From Lycocorax pyrrhopterus obiensis (Eukaryota > Chordata > Aves > Passeriformes > Paradisaeidae), in contig JACSVZ010000002.1 in assembly GCA_014706295.1 (NCBI GenBank), positions 129,837,431 to 129,901,430 on the forward strand: DNA of 64,000 bases. Reading direction: 5' to 3'. A program made the position numbers and the translations under genes. Shown piece by piece: positions 1 to 13,330 of the stretch. The notes below the pieces were generated by a model, which searched no databases, was not told the DNA's origin, and worked only from the letters and a program-made list of their open reading frames with translations. Each line of letters starts with the position of its first letter. The first letter of the stretch is position 1.

Positions 1-3000
1 TACTTTCTTCTTCATGACTGGGAAATATGCCAGGATGTCGAGTTCCCAGATTCCATCTGATTTACACAGCAAAAAAAGGAGAGTACAGAAAAGGTTAGAT
101 TTTTCTACTGAAGAGGAAAAACACCCAATGTTCTCCCTCTCCAAGTGTATTCCAAGATATGAAGGTGTTGCGTCAAAGAGAAAGTTTTCACTTCCTTTGA
201 TCTCCTTACAAGGAGGGAGTAACTTTACTGCCCACTTTAGTGACAGGAAGACATGAAACAGAGTGACCTGCATTTCCAGAAATCAGCAGAGACTGAAAAC
301 AGTCATCACCTCAAAGAAATGGATTCCTAGGTCATAAACAGGATTGAATGTTAGAAAGTGCTCAGTTTGGGGAGCTGGAAAACTGGAGATTTACCATATT
401 TAGTCAATGTCCTCTCATTTTCAGTGTTTCAACATTGGCAAAGCATAGATATATATAGAGAGAGAGACTCTGTTGATTTCTGGTAGTACTGATTTTATCC
501 CCCAAATTCTGAGGAAAATAGATATAATTGTTGCTTTGAGAATCCCATAATTGAAGGAAAGTAGTAGTTTAGCAGATGTTTGACCATAAAGTATCAAAGA
601 ATTCATTTTTTTGCATGTGTTTTAAAATGCACTTTTTTTTACCCTGATGGGTGACCATGCCCTTTAATTTTGAAGGAATACTGACAAGCAGAACCAGATT
701 CAGAGCAGCCTGCCCTGAAATGTCTCCTCAAGGAAAGGAACAGTCTCTGGTTTTTGTGTACTGTTGGTTGCAGCGAAACTGAAATAATATAAATATGAAG
801 ATGATGTATTGGCAGACTTTTTCCTAGTTTTTGTCTTCAAGTCATGGAGTTTTTTTTTGTTTAACTGTCAACATTTGGTCCAGCTGTGCTCTTATAGAAG
901 GTGATAGGAATTTTGCAGTTAGATAATATGAAAATAGTTCCAGCCTGTTTTGTATAAAATGGGAATAATGCATGTTGTCTTGAAGTTGTTGGTGTGTGCT
1001 GTTGCTGTAGGTCCACCATTTTATTAAACCAGGGATGTTGCTCAAAGAAGTGGTCTGGCCCCAGTCCTGGCTGATGCATTTTGCCCCTAGTGTTGACCCT
1101 CCTCTTTTTTTTCTCAGTGGTAAAGTGGATTAGGGAATTCAGCTAGATAAACAAAAGGCCAAAATAAAGTTATTTTTAATGTGTATCAGAGGATTTACCC
1201 TTGAGCTGCCAGCATCTTGGATAACCACTGACCTCCTGGAAGAAAATGTGATCCTTCTGGAAGGGCTTGGGTACCCCTTTAATGAGGGGTTCAGTGCTGA
1301 GAACAGGGGATGGAGAGAGTCATAGGCATGAGAGCACAGTGCACGGCAAAGCCCTCCTGTCTTCACTGGATGCCTCTTTTTTTATGTGTGAGGAGCTATT
1401 GATCAACATCTTGAGACCGTGAGCCTCAGTATTGCGTGCCTGGATTGTTTGTTATCACTTAGAGCAGCACTGCTTGTGCTATGGTAATAATGCTACCATT
1501 TTTCTTGGAATGTAAAAGATGACATCCCTGAAGGACCTCAGACACTGTGGTGTTCAGTGACCCAGCATCTGGGCTAAAAGTTAGTGCGGTAGCATTTCAA
1601 AGATTTAGAGAGCGGGAGTAGCTGTGTGGCTTTGAGGTGGACATGCTGTCTGGGAAGAACATGGGATCCAGCTGCTACTTTAACAAATGTTTGAGTGAAC
1701 TGTGTGGATTGCCAATGGCAAAAAATTGGATTTTCTGGTCTTGTTTTTTTGCGGTGTCACTGAGTTGAGGGTGGTTACCTCAAGGATGTTAAGTCCAGGC
1801 TGAAGCTAATGAAGGCAGGATTTGAATATAATTTTCTGCATGTGTGGGGTATGCACGCACAGCTGGATGGCAACGTTACCTTCATCCAAAGGAATAGCTG
1901 GCAGTGACTGGCACCTTGACTCGCTGAGGAGGGAATGGTTGTCCTCGGCACTTCCTGCCTTGAGCACCTGTGGTCTCAGAAACTGACTTTTGTGGATCTG
2001 GTTTTTGAGTGTCTGATTCTCTCTATACAATGCATAGCAAGCCTGTGGTCTGTGCAGGGCTCCTCCTGGGAGAACCTAACCTGCTCTCCTGCTCTTTTGG
2101 CATCCAAGGCTTTGTGCTGGGGGTGGGGTCCAACCCATTTTCTCCTAGGATTTGTGTTGCACAGAAAGCTACATGTTATTGAAACCAAACTGTTCTAAAG
2201 AGATCCAGTACTTGCTGGAAATTTTAAATCATATTTGTCAGAAATGTGACTATTATACACTGTTAATTTTTCTCTGTGTTCTTAAGGAATGGTACAATAT
2301 ACTTAGTCTCTGTGCAATGCATCTGTGCTGAATAGCCTTATATCCTTTTATATAACTGTCCTATGTTATGAAATTTTATTTTCATGAAGTAATTCTCTTT
2401 GCTGTTCCACAGAGTAGGAAAGTCACATTTTCTAGAAGTATTATTCACATTTCACAAAATCTTTCTTCCTGATAAAACCCTCTTCTTCATTTCACAGTTC
2501 CCCTAAAATATTTATTATTTTCTTCATATTATAATTCTTATATTAGTACATATTTATATGTGTTGACAGAGCAAATGTGTTTCTAGGTGTTAGAATCTTA
2601 CATATTTTCAGTACATGCTAATAATTTTTGAGTGAGAAAGAAAAAGAAGTGATGATATTAATCTTTCATTTGCTTCAGCGTGACAGGAAAACTTAACTGG
2701 ATGAGGTCATTAGAGACAAAGCATTTGGGTTTGTTTTTCTGAAAATCTAGTTGAATTTTGTGGAGCATTTTGGGAAAGCTGAACTAATTCCTGGAGAGTG
2801 TTGAAAAGCAACATGTTTTAAGAGAGGTATGATAGAAGTTGAGGAGGAAAATGTTCTCTGAGCTGAATTTAGAAGATGTTGAACTTAAAAAAGGATATAA
2901 TTCCAAGTCCCTAATCTTACTTAGCTTTGAAGAATATATTTGCATTTTCCCTCCGTTCCCCGTTCTCTGAGACCTTCTTTCCTTTGACCTGTCCCAACAA

Positions 3001-6000
3001 CTACCTTATCTCCAGACATACATATCTCCCTTTGTATCCTGTGACCCATCCAAAAAAGTTCTAGGTTCTCTGTAGCTCTGTGAAAGAAGCTGCCTTGCAA
3101 ATGGGCACAAGACAGTGCTCATGGGCTGTTTCTGAAAGAAGCAGGGGCATGGTACTTTTAATCTGGAGAGATGATCAAGTCTGAAGGACAATGGGAATAG
3201 CCGGGCTAAGGTGAGAAAAGCTTGGGGCTACTGCCTGCATGTGTTTAGGGTCAGCACAAAATACAGTATACCTTGATGAAGCAGCTTCTGGGCTAAATTA
3301 CCTTTGTGGGGAGAGCTGAAGTAGAAACAGAAATCTGGGATGTTGCAGGAGGTGAGATATGAGGGTGGCCTGACCTTGCTGGGTCTGTGAGGCAGGACTG
3401 CGATCAGCACATGGGTTTCAGGTACTGTGCTTGTGGTGTGTTGTTGCCCCTGCTCTACCATGGGGAGCTGTCTTGATTTCCTGTCCTGATACCCTGATGC
3501 CTGGTTCTGATGAATGAGGAGGTAGCATTCTGTGTCCCTCTTGTCCTCATGACTACAGAGGCCAGGATATGTTTCAGATACAACTCCAGTTTCAAAATAT
3601 CCACAGTTATCAGAACAATTAGATATGTTGTTGACTTTTTGTGTTGATATTTCTTTTCCAGCTTTGTTTTGTCTAGGCTTAAAATTACTGTATTTTAATT
3701 GTTTTAAGCAAAAATTGCCTTGCTCATCAGCTTATTTATTTGATGGTGGCAGCTTCAGTGCATGTGGATCAATAGCATCACTGTTCCGTAGTGTGATTTG
3801 TAGGAGAAATTATAATTCTTACTTTAGTGTGAAGTAAATGGAGTTTGGGAGGTACATAGGAGTGAGTTGCTTGCTTGCTGCAATTGGAAAGAATTCATTG
3901 TCCAATAAATGATGACTGCATTTGGCTTTGTAACTGGATCTCCAAGGTACTGATGCTATTACCTGGATGACAAAAATGAGACTGGGGGAAAAAAGAAGAA
4001 AGTAAGGCCATAGTTAAGTAATGAGGAAATTGGTATCCAGTAAGATTAAACAGTGTGCAAATAATACTTCTTTCTGGGTTTACTAAATCCTTTTAATATA
4101 GTAATAGATTGTAACTAACTTGATTGAATTTCTGTGTGTTTATGAAGAGAGTGTTTCTGGGATAGTAAAAAATAAAAATGTATTCTGTATGAAATTTCAT
4201 TGATGTTTTAATAAAGATTCACCAGTTTTTAAAATCTGATAATAGGATGAATTTTCCTTTTTTTCTTTCTCTTCACTGAAACCTGTTACTAACACAGACA
4301 GACGCTTATCTCTAGATACTAAAATGACTTAAATATTAGCTGCAGTTAATCTTGTGGAGAAGAAGTTATCTTGTGAGGAATCCCCTTTGAACTAATCTAC
4401 TCCTTGCATCATTGCTGGCAGGTAAACAGCTGTGAGGTGGTGACTCTCCAGACAGAATTGTTCATGCCAAGACTCAGACTTCTTATATATGGCAGTGTTA
4501 CACACAGCTGTTTTATGGGTGCTTTTTTATATATATATATATATAATCAGTGTTGTGTTCATCCCGTCTCTGACCGATTTTAGATTGCTAATGTGTACCA
4601 TGCCACTTATTTCAATTGGCAGTGTGATCATCAAAGGTGTGGCATATTCAAGTTTTGAGATAGAAACATACATTTCAGTGTACAGAGGACTTTGTAAAAT
4701 ATAATTTTGTTGGTAATTGAAATTTGCCTGCTTGTTCCCACCATTAACACCCTTCCTTGTACCTCAATTATCAGAAACAACAGGGTACAATTTGCTGTTT
4801 AATATGAGAAATGAGAGGAAACCCATAGTACTACCTAGATTCTTTTGCTCCCTTGCCCAACCCAACAATATGTTTCATGTGATGAGATCAAATAAATAGT
4901 CTTCAGCTTTATACACTCAGCCAAGTTTATCATGTTTGTAATTCTGCTTTCCATGATTAATACCCTTTACTTAGCTAATTCCCCAAATACTCTGTATTCA
5001 TCCCTTGGAGTATGTGGGTTTTAATCTTTATATCTTGCTTAAGTAAGCAGGCAATCTGTCTTCCTCCTTACATGGGGTTTCTGAAGAATTCTGTTCAATA
5101 ACACACAGCCAATAATATAATGATAGGTGCAAGAAAGAGATACAATCTCTTTCAACATGGGAGGCAGAGCCATGAGGCACTGAATTGGTAGGAGACGCTA
5201 GGATAGATTTCTATTAATTTGCTTAAAGGCTCAGTAAGGTGAGACATTTCCAGTTTCTAAAGGGAATAACTCATTCTCCTTAAACAGGTAAACTGTTTGG
5301 GTTTTTGTTTCATTTCCCCTTTTGCACAGAAGGTTTAAGGGTGGTTTGTGTGTGTCCACAAAGATAAACATTGCTCTTGTCACTTCAGTTGAAGAATCTG
5401 AAGTGGTATAAAATGGCACTAAAATGCAAACGAGTAATTGAATTAATCAGAAGCTACACAAGAGTGAAGTTTTACGGAAAGCACTGTAATTCATGCTTTA
5501 TGTATACCATGCTGCCATGAAGTTAAACTTGCAGAGAGAACCTTTGTTTTGTTTTATCAAAGGATGGCTTTATTTAGCTTCTTTGGGGACGTTCAAGGGT
5601 AGAGATACTGAGCTAGAGTTCGCAACTCTGTGTTCTTTCCCTTAGCTTTCCCTTAGCACAAAGTCCCAGTAATTCTCACTGTACAAACTCCTGATGCCTG
5701 TCATCTAGGAAGGGCCATAAATGTATTTCACCATCATATTTCTTAGGAATTATAGATAGTTACTAGCTGTCTGGAGCTTTCTTAAAAAACTTTTCAGAGT
5801 TGGTGCTTGTTCATCTATGCAGTAATGCCCAGAAGAGTTACACTCCTCGCTTCCCTTGATAAACAGTCACCAAGACCGCGTGTCCTTCCAGTGTCTGCCG
5901 CACGATCCAAGTGGAGCACTGGGGAGAGCTAATATGAAATAGAGATTGCAGTATCAACCTACTGAGACCATGACTTCTCTTGTGGAAAATGAAATTTCGC

Positions 6001-7665
6001 AGATACCTGGCTTTATTTCCAGTGGCATGGTTTCATACCCAAAACGATCCTGTTGCTGGGATGTTCCTTAGCTAGGCAGCTGAACCTGCCATTAATTACA
6101 CACAGCTGGAGTCTGTCAGTATGCTCACCTGCCTGCCAACAGCAGCTAGTATATGTGAAGGTGATTCTATGGTTTGCCTCTCTAGAACATTGCCAGGTTA
6201 AGGTAAGAATATGGATAGTTAAAATTTTTATGCCTCTCACACTAGGTTATTTTTGTAGCTAAAACTCACTCACTTGTTGTAGCAGTAAATGTCTGTTGAA
6301 CTCTTAGTGGTACAATCTTGATGAAAGCAACTTCTGTGGAATGGTTTCTTTAAGGTTTTGAAGTGTAGTTTCATCTTAAAAAAGCCATGAGCCTGGGTGC
6401 ACTGATGCTGGGAGACATTACCTTCCTATTTTTCTAAGAGTTTTTCTTGTGTATTATGGTCTTAAATACAAGTCTTTGAAATCCTCTAAATAATTCTTCT
6501 TCCACACACACCAAAAACCAACCAAGCAACCAAAAAACCGGACTTTTTCAAGGAGAATAATTTTATTCTTAAAAACATGATAGTTGCACTTTATTCTGAT
6601 GAATCCTTGCTAGAAGATTTATTAGTTTCAGTTTTCACTGATGTATTTTGTGACTTTTAAGTGAAATGTACAACATTAAATTTCAGACATCCATTACTTA
6701 TTCTATATTTAGAAGCAATGTACCAGTCCATGTTGTTAAGCAGTCTCTACTTATCTCTGTAACCAATCAACAAAATTGAACTTTAAGCATTGTGGTCATT
6801 TTAATGAATTACTTCTCAAATGCTGTGAAATAGAATTCCTCAATTAATGTCCTTAAAAGTTAGAAGGATTCTCTGGCTTATCTATAACATTCTTTGTTTT
6901 TTCAAGTAAGATAATACAGCAATTTAAAACTATTCCAACTATTAAAAACAAAGAGCTGGGTGGGATCTAATTTACCACGTGTGAATAGTCCTGCAGAAGA
7001 ACCTGCCTGTGTTTTCTGTATCATGACCTTGGAAATGTCGATTCCTGGAAAAGCTCCCAGAAGCAGATCCAATAGAACTGTTATATTCTCCTGAATTAAA
7101 TATGAAGATATTAATATTATTATTGTTATTATTCACATTGCAAAATTTGTTGACACTGCAGAGCTTTAATTTAATTTCAATTATGGATTAAATCATTTTA
7201 TAATAGTTACAGTCTAAAAATACGGGCTTCCAACTGTCTTACGTTAAGCTAAGTTGTTTAGCAACATATCAAAACATTTCCATGAAAAGATTACTATCTT
7301 TTTTTTTTTAATTAATCCCATAGGCAGCTTTTGCAAATGTTTTATGTACTATAAAAGATTACAATGAGGCATTAAAGCACATGCAGAGAACAAAATTCCC
7401 CCCATGTATCCTTCTTGCCCCTCAAGTTGTTTCAATACCAGCCTGATAGCATAGTTTACAGAGGTGTGTGTACTTGATCAGGGTGCTATTACATCTATTT
7501 AGTACCGGTGCCTGATGAAGCATTTCACATAGTGTTCCTTTTTCAGGAAAAAAATTCATGCTGATTTCCTGAGTTCTGCACAGTCCATGCTTTTTGTCTG
7601 TTAGAAGTGGCCATAGGAGAGCTCCAGGAAAGCATTGCTAAAGCCACTGTAATACTTTCTTTCAG
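1..7665 (+). other. CPQ: CPQ intron, 3' part (upstream exon not in window)
   Basis: AT-rich sequence lying upstream of the first recognisable CPQ exon. I found nothing resembling the N-terminal CPQ exon(s), so the previous splice donor is inferred to lie left of the window. The intron interrupts a glycine codon after its first base (phase 1). It ends in a good polypyrimidine tract and CAG at 7651-7665. Apart from a short TA microsatellite near 4.5 kb I recognised no repeat family, RNA gene or coding remnant. Open frames here are short and lack any family resemblance. The intron assignment is an inference from the exon that follows. Confidence 0.8.
4528..4545. repeat. (TA)9 microsatellite
   Basis: Nine uninterrupted TA units follow a short T-run within CPQ intronic sequence. 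It is likely length-polymorphic; no other role is visible. Confidence 0.9.
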
Positions 7666-7873
7666 GAATTACAGCGGAAGTCATAGTCGTAGCCTCATTT
7701 GATGAACTGCACAGAAGAGCTCAGGAGGCCAAGGGGAAGATTGTCGTCTACAATGAACCTTTCATCAGTTATGGGGAAACTGTGCAATACAGGTTACAGG
7801 GAGCAGTGGAAGCTGCTAAAGTTGGAGCAGTGGCATCCCTCATTAGGTCTATTGCTTCTTTTTCTATTCACAG
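7666..7873 (+). CDS. CPQ: Carboxypeptidase Q (CPQ), internal exon, PA-type region
   Basis: Internal coding exon of carboxypeptidase Q, a secreted/lysosomal zinc dipeptidase of the M28 family that hydrolyses circulating dipeptides. The translation begins with the G of a split glycine codon followed by ITAEVIVVASFDEL. It continues through GKIVVYNEPFISYGETVQYR and GAVEAAKVGAVASLIRS, and ends in SFSIH. Compared with human CPQ from memory, this is about residues 145-213, collinear and without gaps, in the protease-associated (PA)-type insert rather than the zinc site. The acceptor is a T-rich tract ending CAG at 7663-7665 and the donor is GTAAGC from 7874. The exon is 208 nt, entered in phase 1 and left in phase 2 (AG of a serine codon), which the exon at 28945 completes exactly. 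The frame is intact. The exon carries no metal ligand. The human N-X-S sequon in this stretch (NYS, recalled) reads SYG here. Confidence 0.96.
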
Positions 7874-9471
7874 GTAAGCATTTTTCTCTTTTCTTCCTGT
7901 AACTCACATTTCAATGTTAGCTGACATGTCGTTTCTGGGCAGGCATTTTTGTTCTCTGTGGCTTAAACACTGCCAGTTATGAGTGGGTGTTTGAAACTAT
8001 TGGCTTCACAATAGTTCTTTTCCCCTGTGCTTTGTCATTCTTTCAGAATGTTTTCATTTTTCTCTGTTACTGATCCAAGTTTTGTATCATATTTGTTTTA
8101 AAGAACTTTCTGCATTCTCAAGGCTGCCATAAATATTCTGAGAAGAACCACAACCAAATGTCTTTGGTGACAACAGGCTGTCAGTGATGATATGAACTGG
8201 TCAATTCTGTATGTTTGACTAGAATGTAAGTGTACAGTTTTCAACGTATCATTAATTTTCCTAGCATGAGGCTGACTTGTGCTAGGTGAAGGAGTAGTCT
8301 GCTTTGAACATAATTATTTATGAGAACTAAGAACACTTTAGCAGCAAGGTTTGTAATTCCCACACTGCTTTTTAAATAAGGTATGTGGAAATAACAATTT
8401 TTTTAAAAAATGTAAATATTTTTAGATTCCTTAGTACATTATTTGTTTATCACATGTAGCGTTACGTTACTGAAATTATATATTTTAGTTTTCTGGTTGG
8501 TAACAGAATTCCTTTTTTTTCTGGGAGTTTTTTCCAACTCTGGAAGCTTACACTTAAAATGCTATCTATTGTGAAAAAGACTAGTTGAGGCATAGAGAGG
8601 AAATGGAGAAGGGTCCAGCCATATAGTGAAACGCTGACAGATGCACACTGTCCTTTAACACAGTATTTTTAAAATCTTACGCTGTTATTGGTGACCTTAA
8701 TGCCTGCAGTGATCTTTGTGTAGTAGCTTGCTGGCTGTGATGGGAGTTCTGGTCAGGCAGGCCCAGACAGCAGAGCTGGACTGAGGACTGGAAACAGGAC
8801 AGGCCCATCTGCCTGCCCACCATCCTGTCCCTGAGCTGCAGCCTGAGCAGGATTGGCAGGGCATTAAGTGATGCCAGACACAAAGCTTGACTGCTTAAAC
8901 TGTAGAGATCTGGTAATAAAATCATTTACATAAGACAATATGAAAGACATCCAGTTTATACAAGAGGTGCTATATTTTGTAACATTCTTTCTTTGGTAAG
9001 TACTTGTTTAGAGCAATACAGATTGTTTATTCCTCCCCCTAGTTGCCCGCCCAGGATCTCTTTACCCGCAGAGGAGTCAGTGGCAGTAGCTAACCTGTCC
9101 CTGCATGTGTGCTACAACATAACCTGGACTTGTGTTCTGTTTAGGTAACACCGTGGTTTGTTTTTGATCTCTGCTCCTAGGTTTTCTTTCTGCAGAAGTC
9201 TAGGCTGATAGGTGGAATGATATAGCTTTGGGTTTTTCTTGAGGCTGGAACTGGGAAGTGGCTTGGGAGGCATTTGAAGGCATGCTTGATTCCACTTTTT
9301 CAGAGAGAACATGAGTGGTCACACCTCAGCAATATGAGAAGTGTGCAAGCTTCCCCACTTGCAATGCTTCAGAGAGTCAGAGAAGTCAGTAAAGCCAACT
9401 AACTGTACTGGAACACATGCAGAGAACAGCTCTGCTGCCACTGTAGTTGCTTGGTAGCGTTTTCATATGCT

Positions 9472-10095
9472 TGTCCTGGTTTCAGCTGGGATAGAATTCA
9501 TTTTCTTCTTAGCAACTGGTACAGTGCTTTAGTTTGGATTCAGCATGAGAGCAACATTGATAACACGCTGATGTTTTGGTTGTTGCTAAGTAGTGTGTAC
9601 CGTAAGGCAAGCACTTTCCAGTGTCTCATGCTCTGTGAATGAGGAGCTGCACAAGAAGCTGGGAGGGAGCACAGCCAGGAGAGTGGACCCAAACTGGCCA
9701 AAGGGATATTCCATACCATAGGATGTCATGTTCAGTATGAAAACTGAGAGAGGGGGAAAGGGGGGAGGAGAGCTTGTCTCGAAGGGGCCAACCACTTCTT
9801 GGAAACAGGCTGGGCATTGGTCAGAGGGTAAGCAATTGCATTGTGCATCACTTGTTTTTGGGGTTTACTTACTTGCTGTTGTTAGGGGGTTTTTTTGTAA
9901 TTAAAATTATAGTTTTATTATAATATTTCACTCTAATTTTCCCCCACTGTTTAACTGTTCTTACCTCAACCCATGAGTTTTTGTATTTTTTTTTCTGAGT
10001 CTTCTTCCCATCACACTCAAGGAAATAATGAGTGAGCAGCTGCATGGTACTTAGTTGCCAGCATGGTACTTAGTTGCCATAGTTAAACCATGAAA
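9472..10095 (+). mobile_element. Solo LTR of an avian endogenous retrovirus, with 5-bp target duplication
   Basis: Starts TGTCCTGGTTTCAGCTGGGA and runs to GTTAAACCATGAAA, matching in order a dispersed avian LTR family I know. Diagnostic internal blocks are GTTGATAACACGCTGATG, AACTGGCCAAAGGGATATTC and GCAATTGCATTGTGCATCAC. The flanks carry a perfect 5-bp direct repeat, ATGCT, at 9467-9471 and 10096-10100, so both ends are exact. Five bases is the duplication size usual for ERVL-type elements. No internal retroviral genes remain, so this is a recombined solo LTR. It is decayed: the position where the family has a TATAAA box reads TATGAAAA, and the terminal CA has become AA. It lies sense to CPQ, 1.6 kb inside the intron. 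Confidence 0.92.
10042..10079 (+). repeat. 19-bp perfect tandem duplication in the LTR 3' end
   Basis: GCATGGTACTTAGTTGCCA occurs twice in direct succession (10042-10060 and 10061-10079). The family normally has this segment once just before its GTTAAACCA end, so the second copy looks like a local replication-slippage duplication in this insertion. Confidence 0.9.
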
Positions 10096-11435
10096 ATGCT
10101 CCACATTCCCCTAAAGCAGTCAAAATTACATGTTAAAAATGCTTTCTGAAATATGAAGCACTTGAATTCAGATACTATCCAAACAATTACTAGTGTATTT
10201 CTTCGTGTCCAACAAATGTGGTGTTTACAATGTATTTTCTAATACTAAAAATTTTCTAATAAAGCTCATAATAATGAACAGATAGTGGAATGTGTTTCAG
10301 AAACAGTTTTACAAAAAAATATATGGTTTCAAAATAGCCTTATTTGGTATCATCAAAGAATATTGCAATCTATAATGTGTTGATTTTCTGAAAACTGGAA
10401 GATGATCTCTCTTGTCCTTAGTTATGGTGCTATGCAAAATTGTTCAACTGAAAGTTACTGTATTTTCTGTTTGCCAGAGTATTTATGGAAGTGCATTTAG
10501 TATGTAATGGAAAGCTTAGAGGTGAGGAACAGAGGTGGAGACTGAAGGAACTGGCATTACAGCTGTTTCAAAATTGAATGGAAGTAGATGCCAAATGCAT
10601 ATTTGTTTAGAAGTATTGAATCCTTAATTGATACAGGGAGCAGAGATGTCATTCTCTAAAGCAATTTCAAATGTAGATGCTGCCACAAGGCATTTTTTTT
10701 AATAAGTGTACTTTCTGTACACTTTTCATTTACCTTCACTTAGGGTTTTTTTGGATATGGAATGGATTGATTAATGTATTTTTTTCCTATAATACAGAAG
10801 GTACTCAGGTCCAGTCCCTCACTTCTGTTACTAGTGATGACTAGATCTGTTTCTCTTATTTTTAACAAATAGGTATTGCTGTAGGCAGGATCGATTTTCT
10901 TATCTCTGTGCATTCACCTATGTTTTCTTCTAATCACCAGCTGTGTGTCTCCTTGTCTGTCCTATCAGTGTGCTGTGCTGGATGGACTATGTGCTGGATG
11001 TGGTGCTTCTTATCAGTCAGTGTCTGGGGCACTGTTTGTTCAGGCCACTTGCCTTTTCGATTGACTGATGGGAAATACTGCATTGCTGCAGGGCACAGTG
11101 TGCTAGAAGGGTGAGAGATGAAAGGTAAAAAGCTAATAAGAGGTTTCTAAATATTGTGAAAGTCTTACATTCTTGCAATTTGTATGCATTGTCGACCAGA
11201 GCCTTTACTTCTTAGGCCTGTGTGTTTACATGTTCACTGATAGTACGAATAAATGATAATGGGATTGTGGAGTTTTCCAAAACATCCTGGAAACATCTTA
11301 GAAGAAAGTATCCTCCTTCTCACACTGCACTATCCCAGTTTCGGGTAAATGAAAGGTGGAATTTCACAATTTTTCCTAAACGATACCAAGTTTGGTGGAT
11401 GGGGTTTTTTGTTTCATTTCTTTGTTTGAGGAATT

Positions 11436-11455
11436 TTGTTTGTTTGTTTGTTTTT
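11436..11455. repeat. (TTTG)n simple repeat
   Basis: About four to five TTTG units in a longer T/G-rich patch (about 11398-11460) within the CPQ intron. Low-complexity sequence with no other visible role. Confidence 0.8.
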
Positions 11456-13290
11456 CAAATTTTTAAACCCCTTTTCAACGGGGGCTGCTTATTGTTATTT
11501 AGTTACTCTATTTGCTGGGACAATGTAAGCCACTTTGTGGTGTGATTTCTAGGTGATCTTGCAATGTGAATAATATTGATAGGTTAAAACTAGGTACTTT
11601 CATTAACATCCTAGGCTTATTAGGGCTCATTATTAAAGCTTACTGACAAGGCAGAATTGGTAAAATCACAACATTAATTAAATCACTGTTCTCTTGCTCA
11701 TAACTTGATGGCTGTTTCTTGTTCCAGAAATGGCAGGTCTCATAGGGACTCAAGCATCCCAATTCTTAAGAAGGGATGAATATCATTATACTCAGGAAAA
11801 TACAGTGAAAATACTCAGTTTACAAGGTGTGGTTGAAGCTGAGCAGTAATCTGGATGATAGATGTTTCGAACCAAACCACTACACGAGTCCCGTGCTACA
11901 ACAGTCAGTGTTATTGAAGAAATAGTGATGACAAAACTATTTTCTGCTACCATAGGCTTGCTTTTTCACAGCAGTTGTTCTGTTTATTAAATAATCAAAG
12001 TGAAAGAAAATAGGAAAAATGAAGTGTTTAGCTGTAAGGCTCCTGAAGTTATTCAGTTGTAATAAGATAGCCATAAGTCTTTGGGATTTTTTGTTTCCTA
12101 GCTGTACATTTTGGAAACATTTTGTAAATAAAAAGGTGTGCTTTAGCTATTGAAATGGTCCACAGTAGTCTGTGGTGAATGTACTCTTATGAATCTAAAA
12201 CTTTCAGTAAATCCTTCTGTTCTTCAAGAACCACAGATTAGATAAAGTCATGACACTGTATCTTGTGATGATAACTCCTTTAAGGGCTCAAGAAAGAAGC
12301 CAAATTGAGTGCTTTTCTGAGAACTCGAAAAGGAAGTTCCCAAGAATCCTCAGGATAAATGCCAAGAGCCCTATTATTACATTTTTTAGATGCTGCAGAA
12401 CAGTCTCTCCAATATACAAGAAATTCACCAGGGAACATATTACAAGGCCAAAACAGACCAAGAAGTACTTTGACACAATCTAGAGACTTGTTAACAAGGG
12501 CACATATTTGGTCAAGTTCTTTTCTTTTTGGACTAAATTCAGCATCTTATACTTACCTGAAGTATTTTCCTGCACTTTTTCTCTCCTTCTAAAGTCTACA
12601 GGTGGCCAAGACATACCACCAGCTTATGAAGCTCCAGTAACTCTAATCAAAAGCTTTGTCTGGATGAAAGCTGAAGTCATGAAAGGCATGGTGCAACTCC
12701 AGATTTATGACTGAGGTTGCATAGATGGCCCATGTCAGTACATATGGCACAGGGCTGGTATATCATCTCATGGAATGTATGTGAATTTGAAAACCATTTC
12801 TTTACCATTGCATTTCCATTTTCTTAATTTCCCCTTTCTGTAACCTCACTTCATTTATTTTCTCCTACCATGTACAGTCTTGTATACCTATTTGTATACA
12901 AATTGTTTTCCTTTGTATTCTTCATTGCTTGTTAGACAGGTCATTCTCTTCTCAATCTTGCTGATGATGTGTGTGCATTAGTGGCATTTTTCAGCTCTCC
13001 AGTGCTAGTACAAGAACTTCTTACCACGTCACCTCTTCCAATGCTTAGTCTGCTGCCTTTGGTTCCAGACATGAGAATTGCTTGCTAAGGAGGTATCTTC
13101 CTTTCCCAAAAACTCCATGTCTGAGAAAAGTAAGGGTTTATTCACATCAATAGTGACAGATTCAGTTTCCTGTTCTTGCTCTGCCATGTTTTCTGAATTC
13201 TGGAATGATACAGTAGTTTTACTAGGATTTCTTTTGCTTTTTGGTTGGCTTTTGTTTGGTTGGTTGATGTAGTTGTTTGGTTTTGGTTTT

Positions 13291-13330
13291 GTTTTAATAG
13301 CATTTTGTTTTAATAGCGTTTTGTTTTAAT
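13291..13330. repeat. 16-bp tandem repeat, 2.5 copies
   Basis: GTTTTAATAGCATTTT (13291-13306) is followed by GTTTTAATAGCGTTTT (13307-13322), one substitution apart, and a half copy GTTTTAAT. It sits at the end of a G/T-rich low-complexity patch from about 13225. Confidence 0.85.

Noticed and set aside
10704..10724. Perfect 8-bp inverted repeat AAGTGTAC/GTACACTT with a 5-nt loop
   Set aside because: Stems this short occur by chance many times in 64 kb, and there is no context for function.
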